20,594 nt of DNA from positions 1-20,594 of the forward strand of contig JAXHUH010000054.1 in NCBI GenBank assembly GCA_034211175.1. Direction: 5' to 3'. Within the stretch, counting starts at the first letter, position 1. Every line of letters starts with the position of its first letter. The notes beneath the pieces are model-generated. The model searched no databases and was not told the origin of the DNA. It was given only the letters and a program-made list of their open reading frames with translations. Below, piece by piece: positions 14,567 through 20,594 of the stretch. Position numbers and translations under genes: made by a program. This DNA comes from JAXHUH01 sp034211175. GTDB lineage: Bacteria > Actinomycetota > Acidimicrobiia > Acidimicrobiales > CAIXPF01.

Positions 14567-14964
14567 TGGCCAAGCCCAAGCCGGGTGGCCGTCGCCCCCG
14601 GCGGCGCGAGCGCAAGAACGTTGCGTACGGCGTCGCCCACATCAAGAGCTCCTTCAACAACACGATCGTGACGATCACCGACCAGGACGGCAACGTCCTG
14701 TCGTGGGCGTCGGCCGGCAACGTCGGCTTCAAGGGCTCCCGCAAGTCCACCCCCTACGCCGCGCAGATGGCCGCCGAGCAGGCCGCCCGTCGCGCGATGG
14801 AGCACGGGGTCCGCAAGGTCGATGTGCAGGTCAAGGGCCCCGGTTCGGGCCGCGAGACCGCCATCCGCTCGCTGCAGAGCACCGGGATCGAGATCACGGG
14901 CATCAAGGACGTGACCCCGGTCCCGCACAACGGTTGCCGTCCGCCGAAGCGCCGGAGGGTCTGA
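14566..14964 (+). CDS. rpsK: 30S ribosomal protein S11 (uS11)
   Basis: S11 forms part of the platform and the mRNA exit region. After a basic start (KPGGRRPRRRERKN), the 132 residues carry AHIKSSFNNTIVTITDQDGN, SAGNVGFKGSRKSTPYAAQM, VKGPGSGRETAIRSLQ and the diagnostic end DVTPVPHNGCRPPKRRRV. It starts in a TAATG overlap with rpsM and lies two bases before rpsD. The Asn-Gly of PHNGCRPP is the site that becomes isoaspartate in E. coli S11. Confidence 0.98.
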   Translation: MAKPKPGGRRPRRRERKNVAYGVAHIKSSFNNTIVTITDQDGNVLSWASAGNVGFKGSRKSTPYAAQMAAEQAARRAMEHGVRKVDVQVKGPGSGRETAIRSLQSTGIEITGIKDVTPVPHNGCRPPKRRRV

Positions 14965-14966
14965 AC

Positions 14967-15587
14967 GTGGCGCGTTACACCGGTCCGAAGGCCCGCGTCT
15001 CCCGCCGCCTCGGCACGAACATCTGGGGCACCCGCGGTGAGATGGTGGCGCTCGAGAAGCGCCCCTACCCGCCGGGTGAGCACGGCCGCAGCCGTCGTCG
15101 GGGCAACGTCTCCGAGTACCTGCTGCAGCTGCAGGAGAAGCAGAAGGCCCGCTACACCTACGGCCTCTCCGAGCGCCAGTTCCGCAACCTCTACGACGAG
15201 GCCAACCGTCGCGAGGGCGTGACGGGCGAGAACATCCTCCGCTATCTGGAGCTGCGGCTCGACAACGTCGTGTACCGCGCCGGCTGGGGTGCCACCCGCC
15301 CGCAGTCCCGCCAGCTCGTCTCCCACGGTCACGTCAACGTGAACGGCCGTCGGGTCAACGTGCCGAGCTATCGCCTTCGCAAGGGCGACGTCGTCGAGCT
15401 GCGGGAGAAGTCCCGCGAGCTCATCGTCGTGCGCCAGAACCTCGACGTGCTCGACCGCTCCGCCCCTGCGTGGCTGGAGACGGGCGACGGCGGCTTCCAG
15501 GTCACGGTCCGGGAGCTCCCCATGCGGGAGCAGATCGACGTGCCCGTGCGAGAGCAGCTCATCGTCGAGCTCTACTCGAAGAACTAG
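14967..15587 (+). CDS. rpsD: 30S ribosomal protein S4 (uS4), zinc-free form
   Basis: S4 nucleates 30S body assembly and influences accuracy; in E. coli it represses the alpha operon. The frame is open upstream inside rpsK, but GTG 14967 fits the family start ARYTGPKARVSRRLGTNIWG, preceded by GGAGGG (14953-14958). The 206 residues include YPPGEHGRSRRRGNVSEYLLQLQEKQK in conserved parts and the S4 RNA-binding domain RPQSRQLVSHGHVNVNGRRV. It lacks the four-cysteine N-terminal zinc cluster, unlike the zinc-type S14 and L36 of the same window. Confidence 0.98.
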   Translation: MARYTGPKARVSRRLGTNIWGTRGEMVALEKRPYPPGEHGRSRRRGNVSEYLLQLQEKQKARYTYGLSERQFRNLYDEANRREGVTGENILRYLELRLDNVVYRAGWGATRPQSRQLVSHGHVNVNGRRVNVPSYRLRKGDVVELREKSRELIVVRQNLDVLDRSAPAWLETGDGGFQVTVRELPMREQIDVPVREQLIVELYSKN

Positions 15588-15616
15588 CTCCCGCTCCCGG
15601 AAGAGGACCCATCGAG

Positions 15617-16552
15617 ATGCTCGTCATCCAGCGCCCCACCGTCGAGCCGGTCACCGAAGAGCAGGACAACCGTCAGAAGTTCGCGGTCGGTCCGCTCGAG
15701 CCGGGCTTCGGCTACACCATCGGGAACTCCCTGCGCCGCACGCTGCTGTCGTCCATCCCGGGCGCCGCGGTCACGCAGGTCCGGTTCGACGACGCCCTCC
15801 ACGAGTTCGACACCATCCCCGGTGTCACCGAGGACGTCACCGACATCATCCTGAACCTGAAGGACCTCGTCCTCATCTCCCACGCCGAGGACCCGGTCAC
15901 CCTGCGCCTCGACGTGCGCGGCCCGGCCGACGTCACCGCCGGTGACATCGAGCCGTCGCCCGAGGTCGAGATCCTCAACGCCGACCTGCACCTGGCCACG
16001 CTGAACGCCAAGGGCCGCCTCGCGGTCGAGCTGACCGTCAGCAAGGGCCGCGGCTACGTGTCGGCCGAGCGCAACAACGTCAGCTCGACGATCGGTGTCA
16101 TCCCGGTCGACTCGATCTTCTCGCCGATCCGGCGGGTCTCGTACTCCGTCGAGCCCACCCGGGTCGAGCAGTCGACCGAGTACGACCGGCTGATCCTCGA
16201 CATCGAGACCGACGGGTCGATCACGCCGCGCGAGTCGCTCGCCTCGGCGGGCGCCACGCTGCAGTCGCTGGTCCAGCTCGTCGCCGAGATGAGCGAGGAG
16301 CCCCAGGGCCTCGAGCTCATCGACAAGGCCGAGCCGGCCCAGCGTCGCGACCTCGACGTCCCGATCGAGGACCTCGACCTGTCGGAGCGCCCGCGCAACT
16401 GCCTCAAGCGCGCCCAGGTCAACTCGATCGGCGAGCTGATCGAGAAGTCCGAGGACGACCTGCTCGCCATCACGAACTTCGGCCAGAAGTCCCTGGACGA
16501 GGTCATCGCCAAGCTCGACGAGCGCGGCCTCACGCTGAAGGGGAAGGACTGA
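15617..16552 (+). CDS. rpoA: DNA-directed RNA polymerase subunit alpha
   Basis: The alpha subunit dimerises to start polymerase assembly and its C-terminal domain contacts DNA and regulators. The 311 residues show the N-domain start MLVIQRPTVEPVTEE, the signature EPGFGYTIGNSLRRTLLSSI (about 28-47), RGYVSAERN and IPVDSIFSPIRRVSYSVE, then the helix-hairpin-helix C-domain: DLSERPRNCLKRAQVNSIGE and LLAITNFGQKSLDEVIAKL. AAGAGGA (15601-15607) is nine bases before ATG 15617. It lies in the usual alpha-operon position between rpsD and rplQ. Confidence 0.98.
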   Translation: MLVIQRPTVEPVTEEQDNRQKFAVGPLEPGFGYTIGNSLRRTLLSSIPGAAVTQVRFDDALHEFDTIPGVTEDVTDIILNLKDLVLISHAEDPVTLRLDVRGPADVTAGDIEPSPEVEILNADLHLATLNAKGRLAVELTVSKGRGYVSAERNNVSSTIGVIPVDSIFSPIRRVSYSVEPTRVEQSTEYDRLILDIETDGSITPRESLASAGATLQSLVQLVAEMSEEPQGLELIDKAEPAQRRDLDVPIEDLDLSERPRNCLKRAQVNSIGELIEKSEDDLLAITNFGQKSLDEVIAKLDERGLTLKGKD

Positions 16553-16553
16553 C

Positions 16554-16907
16554 ATGCCCGGCAAGCCGCGCAAGACGCGTCGTTTCGGCGGGAGCGCCTC
16601 GCACAACAAGGCCATGATGGCCAACCTGGTTGCGTCGCTCATCGCTGCCGAGGGCATCGTCACCACCGAGGCGAAGGCCAAGGCCATGCGGCCGATCGCC
16701 GAGAAGATGATCACGAAGGCCAAGAAGGGCGGCCTCCACAACCATCGCAACGTCGCGGCGTTCCTGCGCGACAAGGAGATGGCGACGAAGCTGTTCGACG
16801 ACGTCGGGCCGCGCTACGCGGACCGCAACGGTGGCTACACGCGGATCCTCAAGCTCGGGCCGCGCCAGGGCGACAACGCCCCGATGGCGCGCATCGAGCT
16901 GGTCTGA
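16554..16907 (+). CDS. rplQ: 50S ribosomal protein L17 (bL17)
   Basis: L17 lies near the tunnel exit. The 117 residues contain the expected start PGKPRKTRRFGGSASHNKAM, VASLIAAEGIVTTEAKAKAM, the KMITKAKKGGLHNHRNV middle and the end GGYTRILKLGPRQGDNAPMA. It begins one base after the rpoA stop. Unlike mycobacterial L17, it has no long C-terminal extension. A GC hairpin follows at 16972-16990. Confidence 0.98.
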   Translation: MPGKPRKTRRFGGSASHNKAMMANLVASLIAAEGIVTTEAKAKAMRPIAEKMITKAKKGGLHNHRNVAAFLRDKEMATKLFDDVGPRYADRNGGYTRILKLGPRQGDNAPMARIELV

Positions 16908-16971
16908 GCCACCAGCCCGGACCCGAGCTCCGACGCTGAGCGAACCGACGCTCTTCGATCCTCCGCAACCG

Positions 16972-16990
16972 GCGGCCCCCAGGGGGCCGC
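16972..16990 (+). promoter_or_regulatory. Hairpin covering the truA ribosome-binding site
   Basis: GCGGCCCCCAGGGGGCCGC is a near-perfect 19-base palindrome. Its right arm contains AGGGGG (16981-16986), the only good Shine-Dalgarno for the GTG at 16993. In RNA the C run of the left arm would pair with it. It may reduce truA translation relative to rplQ, or act as a terminator stem after rplQ. Confidence 0.45.
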
Positions 16991-16992
16991 TG

Positions 16993-17781
16993 GTGCGCGT
17001 CCGGCTGCTGGTCGCCTACGACGGCGCGCCCTACTCCGGGTTCGCCGCCAACCCCGGCGTGCGGACCGTGGCCGGCACGTTGGCCGAGGTGCTCGAGCGG
17101 GTGCTCGGCCACCCCGTCGAGCTGACGTGCGCCGGTCGCACGGACAAGGGCGTGCACGCCTGGGGCCAGGTGGTGAGCTTCGACACCGAGCCCCAGCGCT
17201 TCGACGCCGACGGGCTCACGGCGGCGGTCAACCGGCTGTGCGGCCCGTCGATCGTCGTGCGCGACGCGTCGTTGGCCGACGAGGGCTTCGATGCCCGGTT
17301 CTCGGCCCGTTGGCGCCGCTACCGCTACACGATCCTCAACGACCCGGTCCCGGACCCGTTCCTGGCCGCCACGGCCTGGCACGTCGCCCGGCCGCTCGAC
17401 CTGGCCGCGCTCCGACTCGGCTGTGATCCGCTCATCGGCGAGCACGACTTCTCCTCGTTCTGCCGTCGGCCGAAGCCGGCGCCCGGCGCGGAGGAGCCGT
17501 CGCTGGTGCGTCGGGTGCTGCGGGCGCGGTGGGACCGGGTCGACGAGCGGGTGCTGCGCTTCGAGATCACGGCGTCGTCGTTCTGCCACCAGATGGTGCG
17601 CTCCGTCGTCGGCACGCTGGTCGACATGGGATCGGGCCGTCTCAAGCCGGGCGAGATGCGCTCGATCATCACCGCACGCGACCGTGCCGTCGCCGGTCAG
17701 CCGGCACCGCCGCACGGTCTGTGCCTCTGGGAGGTCGGCTACGATGATCCGCGCCTTGCCGGCGACGGTTCTTCGTCGTAG
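16993..17781 (+). CDS. truA: tRNA pseudouridine(38-40) synthase TruA
   Basis: TruA isomerises uridines 38-40 in the anticodon arm of many tRNAs. The catalytic motif CAGRTDKGVHAWGQVVSF is present, with the nucleophile Asp51, as are FDARFSARWRRYRYTI and the C-terminal QMVRSVVGTLVDMGSGR. The frame is open further upstream, but GTG 16993 gives the family start (RVRLLVAYDG) and has AGGGGG six bases before it; the product is then 262 residues, a normal length. The residues after YSGF (AANPG) differ from the common WQ-type form. It is 85 bases after rplQ, and its 3' end carries a promoter candidate for rplM. Confidence 0.95.
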   Translation: MRVRLLVAYDGAPYSGFAANPGVRTVAGTLAEVLERVLGHPVELTCAGRTDKGVHAWGQVVSFDTEPQRFDADGLTAAVNRLCGPSIVVRDASLADEGFDARFSARWRRYRYTILNDPVPDPFLAATAWHVARPLDLAALRLGCDPLIGEHDFSSFCRRPKPAPGAEEPSLVRRVLRARWDRVDERVLRFEITASSFCHQMVRSVVGTLVDMGSGRLKPGEMRSIITARDRAVAGQPAPPHGLCLWEVGYDDPRLAGDGSSS

Positions 17782-17784
17782 ACT
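17756..17784 (+). promoter_or_regulatory. Candidate promoter for rplM-rpsI
   Basis: TTGCCG (17756-17761), exactly 17 bases, TAGACT (17779-17784). The -10 overlaps the truA stop codon TAG. Start site expected near 17791, giving a leader of about 180 nt. Of the promoter candidates in the window it is one of the two with both a TTG -35 and ideal spacing. Confidence 0.5.
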
Positions 17785-17884
17785 TGAACGTCGCTCGGCC
17801 GCGCTGTTGCGCGCCTTCGTCGCCGGTACCAACCCCACCGCCGATGGAACGGCCGCACGGCGTCACCTCACCAGAGGTCCGGTC

Positions 17885-17974
17885 ATGGGTGCCATCACGA
17901 CGATGGCTCACGTGACGATGAGCCAATCAATACGAGAGAAACCGCATCTCTTCATGCAGGAAGTCCGCGCGTGA
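17885..17974 (+). CDS. Possible 29-residue leader peptide coupled to rplM
   Basis: ATG 17885 has AGAGG (17873-17877) seven bases upstream and opens a 29-codon frame that starts MGAITTMAHVTMSQ and ends FMQEVRA. Its TGA overlaps the rplM GTG as GTGA, the coupling arrangement used repeatedly in this window. Four codons in a row that should be rare in this genome (CAA TCA ATA CGA) lie at 17924-17935, over the end of stem B and the start of stem C. Caution: the frame is the end of a longer open frame antisense in style to truA coding, and any GTGA start creates such a stop. No homologue is known to me. Confidence 0.25.
   Translation: MGAITTMAHVTMSQSIREKPHLFMQEVRA
17891..17952 (+). promoter_or_regulatory. 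rplM leader with mutually exclusive hairpins
   Basis: Stem A pairs GCCATC (17891-17896) with GATGGC (17902-17907), loop ACGAC. Stem B pairs TGGCTCA (17904-17910) with TGAGCCA (17919-17925). The two share 17904-17907, so only one can form at a time. Stem C, GAGAGA (17934-17939) with TCTCTT (17947-17952), lies just before the rplM Shine-Dalgarno AGGAAG (17958-17963). L13 leaders that control rplM-rpsI are known in Firmicutes; relation to those is not established here. Confidence 0.4.
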
Positions 17975-18420
17975 GCACCTACACACCCAAGGCCGCCGAG
18001 ATCGAGCGCAGCTGGTACGTCGTCGACGCCGAGGGCCTCGTCCTCGGGCGCATGGCGTCCGAGGTCGCCGCCGTGCTCCGCGGCAAGCGCAAGCCGACGT
18101 TCGCGCCGCACCTCGACACGGGCGATCACGTGATCATCGTGAACGCCGACAAGGTCGTCCTCACCCACGAGAAGGCGCACCGCAAGTTCGTGCACCGGCA
18201 CTCCGGCTACCCGGGTGGTCTCAGCACCTCGACCTATGCCCAGGAGCTGTCGACGAAGCCGGCCGAGGCGGTGCGGCGCACCGTCCGGGGCATGCTGCCG
18301 AAGAACCGGCTCGGCCGTCAGACGCTGAAGAAGCTCAAGGTCTACGCCGGTCCCGAGCACCCGCACGGCGCCCAGAAGCCCCAACCTCTCGAGCTCGGCC
18401 ACACCCGGGCCCGCGTCTGA
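17971..18420 (+). CDS. rplM: 50S ribosomal protein L13 (uL13)
   Basis: L13 is an early 50S assembly protein. The 149 residues begin at GTG 17971 with STYTPKAAEIERSWYVVDAE, then GLVLGRMASEVAAVLRGKRK, the conserved HLDTGDHVIIVNADKVVLT, and the C-terminal RRTVRGMLPKNRLGRQ and LKVYAGPEHPHGAQKPQ. AGGAAG (17958-17963) is seven bases upstream. It pairs with rpsI 14 bases downstream, the universal rplM-rpsI operon, and has its own promoter candidate and a structured leader. Confidence 0.98.
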   Translation: MSTYTPKAAEIERSWYVVDAEGLVLGRMASEVAAVLRGKRKPTFAPHLDTGDHVIIVNADKVVLTHEKAHRKFVHRHSGYPGGLSTSTYAQELSTKPAEAVRRTVRGMLPKNRLGRQTLKKLKVYAGPEHPHGAQKPQPLELGHTRARV

Positions 18421-18434
18421 CAGGAGCCCGACGC

Positions 18435-18827
18435 ATGACCACCCCTCTCGTCCAGGCCACCGGCCGTCGCAAGCAGGCGGTCGCCCGCGTCCGGTTCCGT
18501 CCCGGGTCGGGCAAGATCACCATCAACGGTCGCACCATCGAGGACTACTTCCCGTCCGAGACGCACCGGATGATCCTCACCGAGCCGCTCCGCCTCACCG
18601 AGCAGCTCGAGAACTACGACATCGACGCCACGCTCCACGGCGGTGGCCCGTCGGGCCAGGCCGGAGCCGTGCGCCTCGGCATCGCCCGCGGCCTCGTCGC
18701 GCTGGATGAGGAGTCCCGCACCGAGGTGAAGCGGGCCGGCTTCCTCACCCGCGACCCGCGGAAGAAGGAGTCCAAGAAGTACGGCCTCAAGAAGGCCCGC
18801 AAGGCTCCCCAGTACTCCAAGCGCTGA
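18435..18827 (+). CDS. rpsI: 30S ribosomal protein S9 (uS9)
   Basis: S9 has a C-terminal tail that reaches the P-site tRNA. The 130 residues include TGRRKQAVARVRFRPGSGKI, the loop GGGPSGQAGAVRLGIARGLV, and the end LTRDPRKKESKKYGLKKARK followed by APQYSKR, whose terminal Ser-Lys-Arg is the invariant P-site contact. AGGAG (18422-18426) precedes ATG 18435. A 15-bp hairpin begins six bases after the stop. Confidence 0.98.
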   Translation: MTTPLVQATGRRKQAVARVRFRPGSGKITINGRTIEDYFPSETHRMILTEPLRLTEQLENYDIDATLHGGGPSGQAGAVRLGIARGLVALDEESRTEVKRAGFLTRDPRKKESKKYGLKKARKAPQYSKR

Positions 18828-18832
18828 GCCTC

Positions 18833-18865
18833 GGCGCCTGTGCCCCCTCCGGGGGTGCGGGCGCC
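18833..18865 (+). terminator. 15-bp hairpin after rpsI
   Basis: GGCGCCTGTGCCCCC (18833-18847) pairs continuously, with three G-U wobbles, with GGGGGTGCGGGCGCC (18851-18865) around loop TCC. It starts six bases after the rpsI stop. No T run follows. Its position and stability suggest the end of the rplM-rpsI transcript. Confidence 0.55.
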
Positions 18866-18883
18866 CGACGCCAGCCGCATCCA

Positions 18884-18899
18884 TCGCCCGTACGGGCGA
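18884..18899. promoter_or_regulatory. 16-bp perfect palindrome upstream of glmM
   Basis: TCGCCCGTACGGGCGA is a perfect dyad. It could be a repressor operator for glmM or a second short hairpin. No known operator was recognised. Confidence 0.35.
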
Positions 18900-18905
18900 A
18901 GTCGC

Positions 18906-18927
18906 AGGGCCACCCTCGGGTGGCCCT
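18906..18927 (+). terminator. 10-bp hairpin between rpsI and glmM
   Basis: AGGGCCACCC (18906-18915) pairs perfectly with GGGTGGCCCT (18918-18927), two-base loop TC (CTCG if the last pair opens). It is the third strong dyad in a 181-base gap and lies about 80 bases before glmM. It may be a backup terminator or a glmM leader stem. Confidence 0.4.
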
Positions 18928-19008
18928 CGTCGCGCCCGAGGGGCCGCCGGCCTGCGGCGCTACCGTACCGAAGGTGCGGAACTCGACCCGGGCCTTCGGG
19001 CGGCAACG

Positions 19009-20364
19009 GTGACACTGCGTTTCGGTACCGACGGCATGCGCGGCCTCGCCAACGCCGAGCTCACGCCCGAGCTCGTGCTGGCGCTCGGCCGGGCCGCGGC
19101 CCGGGCGCTCGCGGCCGATCGGGTCGTGCTCGGCCGCGACACCCGCATCTCCGGCGGGCTCATCGAGTCGGCCCTGTGCGCCGGTCTCACCGCCGAGGGC
19201 GTCGACGTGACGGTCCTCGGCGTGTGCCCCACGCCGGCCGTGGCCTGGACGGCGGCGTTCCTCGGCTGCCCGGGAGCGGTGATCTCGGCGTCGCACAACC
19301 CGTTCGGCGACAACGGGGTCAAGTTCTTCGCCGCCGGCGGCACGAAGCTGTCCGACGACATCGAGGACGCAATCGAGGCCGAGCTCGAGCGGGTGCTCGC
19401 CGACGGCGTCCCCGGGATCACCGACGACACCCGTCGCGGTCCGACCGGCGACGGTGTCGGCCGGGTCGTCCACGACGGCTCCGCGATCACGGGCTGGGAG
19501 GACGCCATCGTCGCCTCGGTCGACGGTCGATCGCTCGCCGGGCTGTCGGTGGTCGTCGACTGCGCCAACGGTGCGGCGTCGACGTGCGCCCCCGAGGTGC
19601 TCGCCCGCCTCGGTGCGGTGGCCGAGGTCGTGTGCGCCGAGCCCGACGGCACGAACATCAACGCCGGCTGCGGCTCGACCTACCTCGACCGGGTCCGCTC
19701 GGCGGTGCTGGCCTCCGGCGCCGATCTCGGCGTGGCCTTCGACGGCGACGCCGACCGTGTCCTGTTCGTCGATGCCCGCGGCGAGATGATCGACGGCGAC
19801 CAGCTGATCGGCATGCTGGCCATCGACCGCAAGGCCCGGGGCGTGCTCGTCGGCGACACGGTCGTGGTCACGGTGATGGCCAACCTCGGCTTCCGTCAGG
19901 GCATGGCCCGCCACGGCATCGCCATCCGCGAGACGCCGGTCGGTGACCGCCACGTCCTCGCCGCGCTCGAGTCGGGGGGTTGGACCCTCGGTGGGGAGCA
20001 GTCGGGCCACGTGATCCTGCGCGACCTGGCGACCACCGGCGACGGGCTCCTCACCGCCGTCCACGTGCTCGACCTCGTCGCCCGCTCGGGACGGACGCTG
20101 CGGGACCTGGCCGACGACGCCATGACCCGCCTGCCCCAGGTGCTGGTCAACGTGCCGACCACCCGCCGGGACCCGGCCATCGTCGAGGCCATGGGCCCGG
20201 CGATCGAGAAGGTGCAGCGCCGCCTCGGCGAGCACGGCCGGGTGCTCATCCGGCCCTCCGGCACGGAGCCTCTCGTCCGGGTGATGGTCGAGGCCGACGA
20301 GCACGACACCGCCGCGGCGGCGGCCGACGAGCTCGTCGAGGTCGTCCAGCAGCTCACCGGCTGA
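19009..20364 (+). CDS. glmM: Phosphoglucosamine mutase
   Basis: GlmM converts glucosamine-6-phosphate to glucosamine-1-phosphate for UDP-GlcNAc and cell-wall synthesis. The 451 residues have the expected start RFGTDGMRGLAN, the phosphoserine loop VISASHNPFGDNGVKFF with Ser95, the magnesium site FDGDADR (Asp245, Asp247, Asp249), the sugar-binding GGEQSGH (328-334) and the phosphate-binding RPSGTEPLVRVM (415-426). The start GTG 19009 is fixed by homology; only a weak GGGCGG-like ribosome-binding site is seen. The rplM-rpsI-glmM order is common in actinobacteria and Firmicutes. Confidence 0.97.
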   Translation: MTLRFGTDGMRGLANAELTPELVLALGRAAARALAADRVVLGRDTRISGGLIESALCAGLTAEGVDVTVLGVCPTPAVAWTAAFLGCPGAVISASHNPFGDNGVKFFAAGGTKLSDDIEDAIEAELERVLADGVPGITDDTRRGPTGDGVGRVVHDGSAITGWEDAIVASVDGRSLAGLSVVVDCANGAASTCAPEVLARLGAVAEVVCAEPDGTNINAGCGSTYLDRVRSAVLASGADLGVAFDGDADRVLFVDARGEMIDGDQLIGMLAIDRKARGVLVGDTVVVTVMANLGFRQGMARHGIAIRETPVGDRHVLAALESGGWTLGGEQSGHVILRDLATTGDGLLTAVHVLDLVARSGRTLRDLADDAMTRLPQVLVNVPTTRRDPAIVEAMGPAIEKVQRRLGEHGRVLIRPSGTEPLVRVMVEADEHDTAAAAADELVEVVQQLTG

Positions 20365-20594
20365 CGGCTGAGCCTGGCCCAGCTGCGCTCGCCGGCTGAG
20401 CCTCGCTCGCCGGCTGCGCCGGTCGAGCTGCGTTCAGCTGCGGCTGGTGCCCTCGGGACGAGCTCCGCTGGGCTCGGCTGGTCCTCGCTCGCCGGCTGGT
20501 CCTCGCTCGCCGGCTGAGCCTCGCTCGCCGGCTGAGCCGGTCGAGCTGCGTTCAGCTGGGCTGCGCCGGTCGAGCTGCGTTCAGCTGGGCTCCG
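20365..20594. repeat. Cluster of 18-bp and 22-bp GC-rich repeats after glmM
   Basis: The 13-mer CGCTCGCCGGCTG occurs five times, at 20386, 20404, 20486, 20504 and 20522, with an exact 18-bp period between neighbours. A 22-bp unit beginning CCGGTCGAGC and ending GTTCAGCTG occurs three times, at 20419-20440, 20537-20558 and 20566-20587; each contains the mini-hairpin AGCTG-CGTT-CAGCT. The array starts right after the glmM stop, whose own end (CCGGCTGA) resembles the repeat, and runs to the window edge. No gene is seen in it. Confidence 0.8.

Noticed and set aside
20386..20587. CRISPR array from the short repeats
   Set aside because: Units are too short, spacing leaves no spacers of typical length, and no cas gene is present.
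19896..20594. Open frame on the - strand through the terminal repeats, reading AQPASE-like repeats, as the end of a gene entering from the right
   Set aside because: 18-bp repeats keep a frame open by arithmetic, the frame runs far into glmM antisense, and no start or family is seen; sequence to the right would be needed to revisit it.

Overview
The window is a very GC-rich actinobacterial ribosomal-protein superoperon (S10, spc and alpha clusters), followed by truA, rplM-rpsI and glmM, all on the + strand. Features pointing to Actinomycetota are the secY-adk-map insertion between the spc and alpha clusters, the short-LID adenylate kinase, the zinc-type S14, the truA-rplM-rpsI-glmM order after rplQ, and the C-terminal tails on L22 and S3. 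A deep lineage such as Acidimicrobiia is my guess. It rests on general impression, not on a search.

Layout: 1-125 is a C-rich stretch and the rpsJ ribosome-binding site; 126-446 is rpsJ; 447-1032 is an unusual ~590-nt non-coding block with several strong hairpins, a 15-bp direct repeat and a candidate promoter. 1033-8384 holds rplC-rplD-rplW-rplB-rpsS-rplV-rpsC-rplP-rpmC-rpsQ-rplN-rplX-rplE-rpsN-rpsH, and 8396-10587 holds rplF-rplR-rpsE-rpmD-rplO. Both are tightly packed with many ATGA, GTGA and TGATG start/stop overlaps. 10647-13585 is secY-adk-map. 13586-14003 is a ~420-nt block where infA would be expected but is absent; it carries a good promoter candidate and strong RNA structure. 14004-16907 is rpmJ-rpsM-rpsK-rpsD-rpoA-rplQ, 16993-17781 truA, 17971-18827 rplM-rpsI, 19009-20364 glmM. 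The last 230 nt are a dense cluster of short GC-rich repeats.

The genes supply both ribosomal subunits, the RNA polymerase alpha subunit, the SecY channel, N-terminal methionine removal (map), nucleotide balance (adk), tRNA pseudouridylation (truA) and the entry to UDP-GlcNAc synthesis (glmM). None of the coding content is a new system. The parts worth a second look are non-coding or at gene edges: three structured leaders with promoter candidates (upstream of rplC, rpmJ and rplM), a likely CTG start for map, long acidic tails on L4, L22 and S3, a hairpin masking the truA ribosome-binding site, and the terminal repeat cluster. No tRNA, rRNA, CRISPR array, transposase or phage gene was seen.
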